A stretch of 5,497 nt of DNA, from NCBI GenBank assembly GCA_017425745.1, contig JAFOXT010000173.1, positions 1-5,497 of the forward strand. The letters run 5' to 3'. The stretch's first letter is position 1. Every line of letters begins with the position of its first letter. A program made the translations under genes and the position numbers. The notes beneath the pieces are model-generated. The model searched no databases. It was not told the origin of the DNA and saw only the letters and a list, made by a program, of their open reading frames with translations. This document shows, piece after piece, positions 4,326 to 5,497 of this stretch. The stretch is from Clostridia bacterium. GTDB lineage: Bacteria > Bacillota > Clostridia > Oscillospirales > Acutalibacteraceae.

Positions 4326-4355
4326 TTGCAAGTGAAACCTCTTTTCTTGTATAAT
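4326..4355 (+). promoter_or_regulatory. Promoter of the cytidylate kinase-like gene
   Basis: TTGCAA (4326-4331), an 18-bp spacer and a perfect TATAAT (4350-4355). The start near 4362 leaves a leader of about 30 nt. The gap between this and the leftward promoter (4227-4325) is A/T-rich and has no gene. Confidence 0.72.
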
Positions 4356-4393
4356 TAAATTGTAAGTTACTATATGTAAAAGAGGTGTATAAT

Positions 4394-4981
4394 ATGAAAA
4401 AAATAATTACAATAAGCAGACAGTTCGGTTCAGGCGGAAGAAGCATCGGTAAAGAGGTCGCTGAAAAGCTGGGCTATGCGTACTACGACAGCGAGCTTGT
4501 GCTTCAGGTTGCAGAAAAAACCGGCTTGCACCCGTCATATATCGCTGATGCAGGCGAGTATGCACCGGGCAAAAGTATTCTCTCTTATGCCTTTTCATCA
4601 GGCATCAGCCCCGGCTCAATGAATGCTTCAGACTACCTCTGGAGTGCGCAGTGCAGCGTAATTATGGAGCTTGCAGAAAAAGGCAACTGCGTAATCGTGG
4701 GCAGATGTGCTGACTATATTCTCCGTGAGCGTGAGGATTGCCTTAACGTTTTCATTTATGCCGATAAAAGCTACAGAGCAAAGCATATAGTTGAACGTTA
4801 CGGCGTAACAGATAAAAGTCCTGAAAAGCGCCTTGAAGAGAAAGATTCAAAGCGCAAGACAAACTATAAATATTACACAGGCAGAAACTGGGGCAGTGTG
4901 GAGAATTATCATATCTCCCTTGACAGCGGTGTCATTACTCCTGAAAAGTGTGTGGATATTATAGTTGAACTGGCAAAATAA
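4394..4981 (+). CDS. Cytidylate kinase-like family protein (P-loop NMP-kinase fold)
   Basis: The 195-aa protein begins MKKIITISRQFGSGGRSIGK, the hallmark of the cytidylate kinase-like family (Cytidylate_kin2) common in gut Clostridia, Bacteroidetes and actinobacteria. The P-loop is FGSGGRSIGK at residues 11-20. YYDSEL (30-35) follows as in CMK-type enzymes. VGRCADYIL (102-110) is a second family signature, and the lid-like stretch KRKTNYKYYTGRNWG (153-167) with YHISLDSG (172-179) closes the fold. It is expected to be a soluble nucleoside monophosphate or related kinase; the true substrate of this subfamily is uncertain, and it is not the canonical cmk. The ATG at 4394 is preferred over an in-frame GTG at 4385, because that GTG lies inside the ribosome binding site AGAGGTG (4381-4387), which is well spaced for the ATG. 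No clear terminator follows; read-through into the rpsF operon is possible. Confidence 0.88.
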   Translation: MKKIITISRQFGSGGRSIGKEVAEKLGYAYYDSELVLQVAEKTGLHPSYIADAGEYAPGKSILSYAFSSGISPGSMNASDYLWSAQCSVIMELAEKGNCVIVGRCADYILREREDCLNVFIYADKSYRAKHIVERYGVTDKSPEKRLEEKDSKRKTNYKYYTGRNWGSVENYHISLDSGVITPEKCVDIIVELAK

Positions 4982-5019
4982 AAAACTTTAAAAAAGTTAA
5001 ATAAAACCTTCTTAAGGTA

Positions 5020-5048
5020 TTGACAACACTGGCAATTACTGTTATAAT
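5020..5048 (+). promoter_or_regulatory. Perfect-consensus promoter of the rpsF operon
   Basis: TTGACA (5020-5025), a 17-bp spacer and TATAAT (5043-5048) match the sigma-A consensus at all twelve positions. The start should fall near 5055. Such strength fits a ribosomal protein operon. A small dyad, ACCTT-CTT-AAGGT (5007-5019), lies directly upstream. Confidence 0.93.
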
Positions 5049-5054
5049 CTTTAA

Positions 5055-5132
5055 CTGTTGCAGTGTGTCTGCAACAAAATTCCTTGCTCTGTACAAGGAT
5101 ACAGGGCCAGAGACCATAAGGAGGTAAAAGAC
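5055..5132 (+). promoter_or_regulatory. Structured rpsF leader with mutually exclusive pairings
   Basis: The leader of about 78 nt starts with a 7-bp hairpin, GTTGCAG-TGTGT-CTGCAAC (5057-5075). Next, GCTCTGTA (5086-5093) can pair with TACAGGGC (5100-5107) around the loop CAAGGA. Alternatively TCCTTG (5081-5086) can pair with that CAAGGA (5094-5099), or TCCTT with the AAGGA of the ribosome binding site (5118-5122). These pairings compete, as in autogenously controlled leaders. In other Firmicutes the S6:S18 complex binds the rpsF leader at a structured site with a conserved CCG. I do not see that CCG clearly here, so assignment to that family is tentative. Confidence 0.5.
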
Positions 5133-5423
5133 ATGAACAATTATGAGACAATGTTCGTATTTTCAACTGCAAAGGGTGAAGAAAGCGTAACAGCACTCAC
5201 AGAGAAGTTCAGCGCTCTTATTGCTAAGAACGGTACACTTGATAAGTGTGAACCCTTCGGTGCAAACGGCGGTGTTCGTACACTTGCTTACGAAATCGAC
5301 GACGAAACAACAGGCGCTTACATTCTCATGAACTATGCCGGTGAAGCATCACTTCCCGCAGAAATCGACCGTGTTGCTAAGATCACAGACGGCGTTCTTC
5401 GCGTTCTCACAATCAGAAAGTAA
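5133..5423 (+). CDS. rpsF: 30S ribosomal protein S6
   Basis: The 96-aa protein has the normal S6 length (about 95) and motifs. It begins MNNYETMFVFS, with RTLAYEIDD (49-57) in the position of the usual RxLAYxI strand, GAYILMNYAG (61-70), and the C-terminal signature ITDGVLRVLTIRK (84-96). S6 binds 16S rRNA with S18 in the platform of the small subunit. The start at 5133 is preferred over longer in-frame extensions, because the family begins here and AAGGAGGT (5118-5125) lies 7 nt upstream. The next gene begins 15 nt after the stop, and its ribosome binding site abuts the stop codon, so the two are co-transcribed. The single cysteine (C39) and the GANGGV segment (43-48) in place of the more basic FGKRR type are minor departures. 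Confidence 0.97.
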   Translation: MNNYETMFVFSTAKGEESVTALTEKFSALIAKNGTLDKCEPFGANGGVRTLAYEIDDETTGAYILMNYAGEASLPAEIDRVAKITDGVLRVLTIRK

Positions 5424-5438
5424 GGAGGAGCCTAAATT

Positions 5439-5497
5439 ATGCTTAACTGCGTAACACTTATGGGCAGACTCGTTGCTGACCCGGAGCTTCGTACAAC
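5439..5497 (+). CDS. ssb: Single-stranded DNA-binding protein, N-terminus (partial)
   Basis: ATG at 5439 opens a frame of 19 full codons, MLNCVTLMGRLVADPELRT, cut by the right edge. This matches the start of bacterial SSB (MLNxVxLxGRLxxDPELR), the first strand of the OB fold that coats single-stranded DNA in replication and repair. AAGGAGGAG (5422-5430) overlaps the rpsF stop and lies 8 nt before the ATG. The rpsF-ssb-rpsR order is widespread in Firmicutes, so rpsR is expected just outside the window. Confidence 0.94.
   Translation, partial: MLNCVTLMGRLVADPELRT

Noticed and set aside
4385..4393. GTG start adding three residues to the cytidylate kinase-like protein
   Set aside because: The GTG is part of the AGAGGTG ribosome binding site. 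The ATG at 4394 is well spaced from it and matches the family N-terminus MKKIITISRQ.
5058..5132. N-terminal extension of rpsF
   Set aside because: The extension would translate the leader hairpins and begins almost at the transcription start. S6 proteins start at MNNYETMF-like sequence, and AAGGAGGT is placed for 5133.

Overview
The window looks like a low-to-medium GC Clostridia chromosome, most likely Oscillospirales/Ruminococcaceae-like. This rests on strong AAAGGAG/AAGGAGGT ribosome binding sites, near-consensus sigma-A promoters, hairpin-plus-T-run terminators, a GPH-type sugar symporter, a membrane-anchored protein with an APATTQ-repeat linker, and the Firmicutes-style rpsF-ssb gene order. 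The genus cannot be fixed from this sequence alone.

Layout. Positions 1-2231 read leftwards: the N-terminal part of an XRE/HTH_3 regulator (runs off the left edge), a terminator, a GPH-family (MelB-like) sugar:cation symporter, and, 22 bp upstream of it, a CopZ-like metal chaperone that should be co-transcribed with it. A 352-bp divergent intergenic region (2232-2583) carries promoter candidates in both directions. Rightwards from 2584 lies a 304-aa membrane-anchored, presumably extracytoplasmic protein with a tandem repeat linker and its own terminator. Positions 3569-3862 hold a non-coding, hairpin-rich block bounded by inverted copies of the same palindrome: a MITE-like element and/or a structured RNA. 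Abutting it, reading leftwards, is a compact two-gene operon of very small proteins (42 aa, then 37 aa) that gene callers would miss. It has a TTGACA-17-TAAAAT promoter, two good ribosome binding sites and a terminator-like hairpin. Rightwards again come a cytidylate kinase-like protein and then a perfect-consensus promoter (TTGACA-17-TATAAT), a structured leader, rpsF (ribosomal protein S6) and the first 19 codons of ssb, which runs off the right edge.

How the parts relate. The rpsF-ssb (presumably -rpsR) end is ordinary housekeeping. The symporter and metal chaperone share a transcript but have no obvious common pathway. The small-protein operon is the best candidate for something undescribed. 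The two peptides can be aligned end to end without gaps, share the pattern of hydrophobic and aromatic positions, and carry opposite charges at matching helix positions (E15/K15, D22/R22). Next to it, the 3569-3862 element shows nested long stems and a 33-nt hairpin inserted into one of its inverted ends. All functional statements for these two regions are inference.
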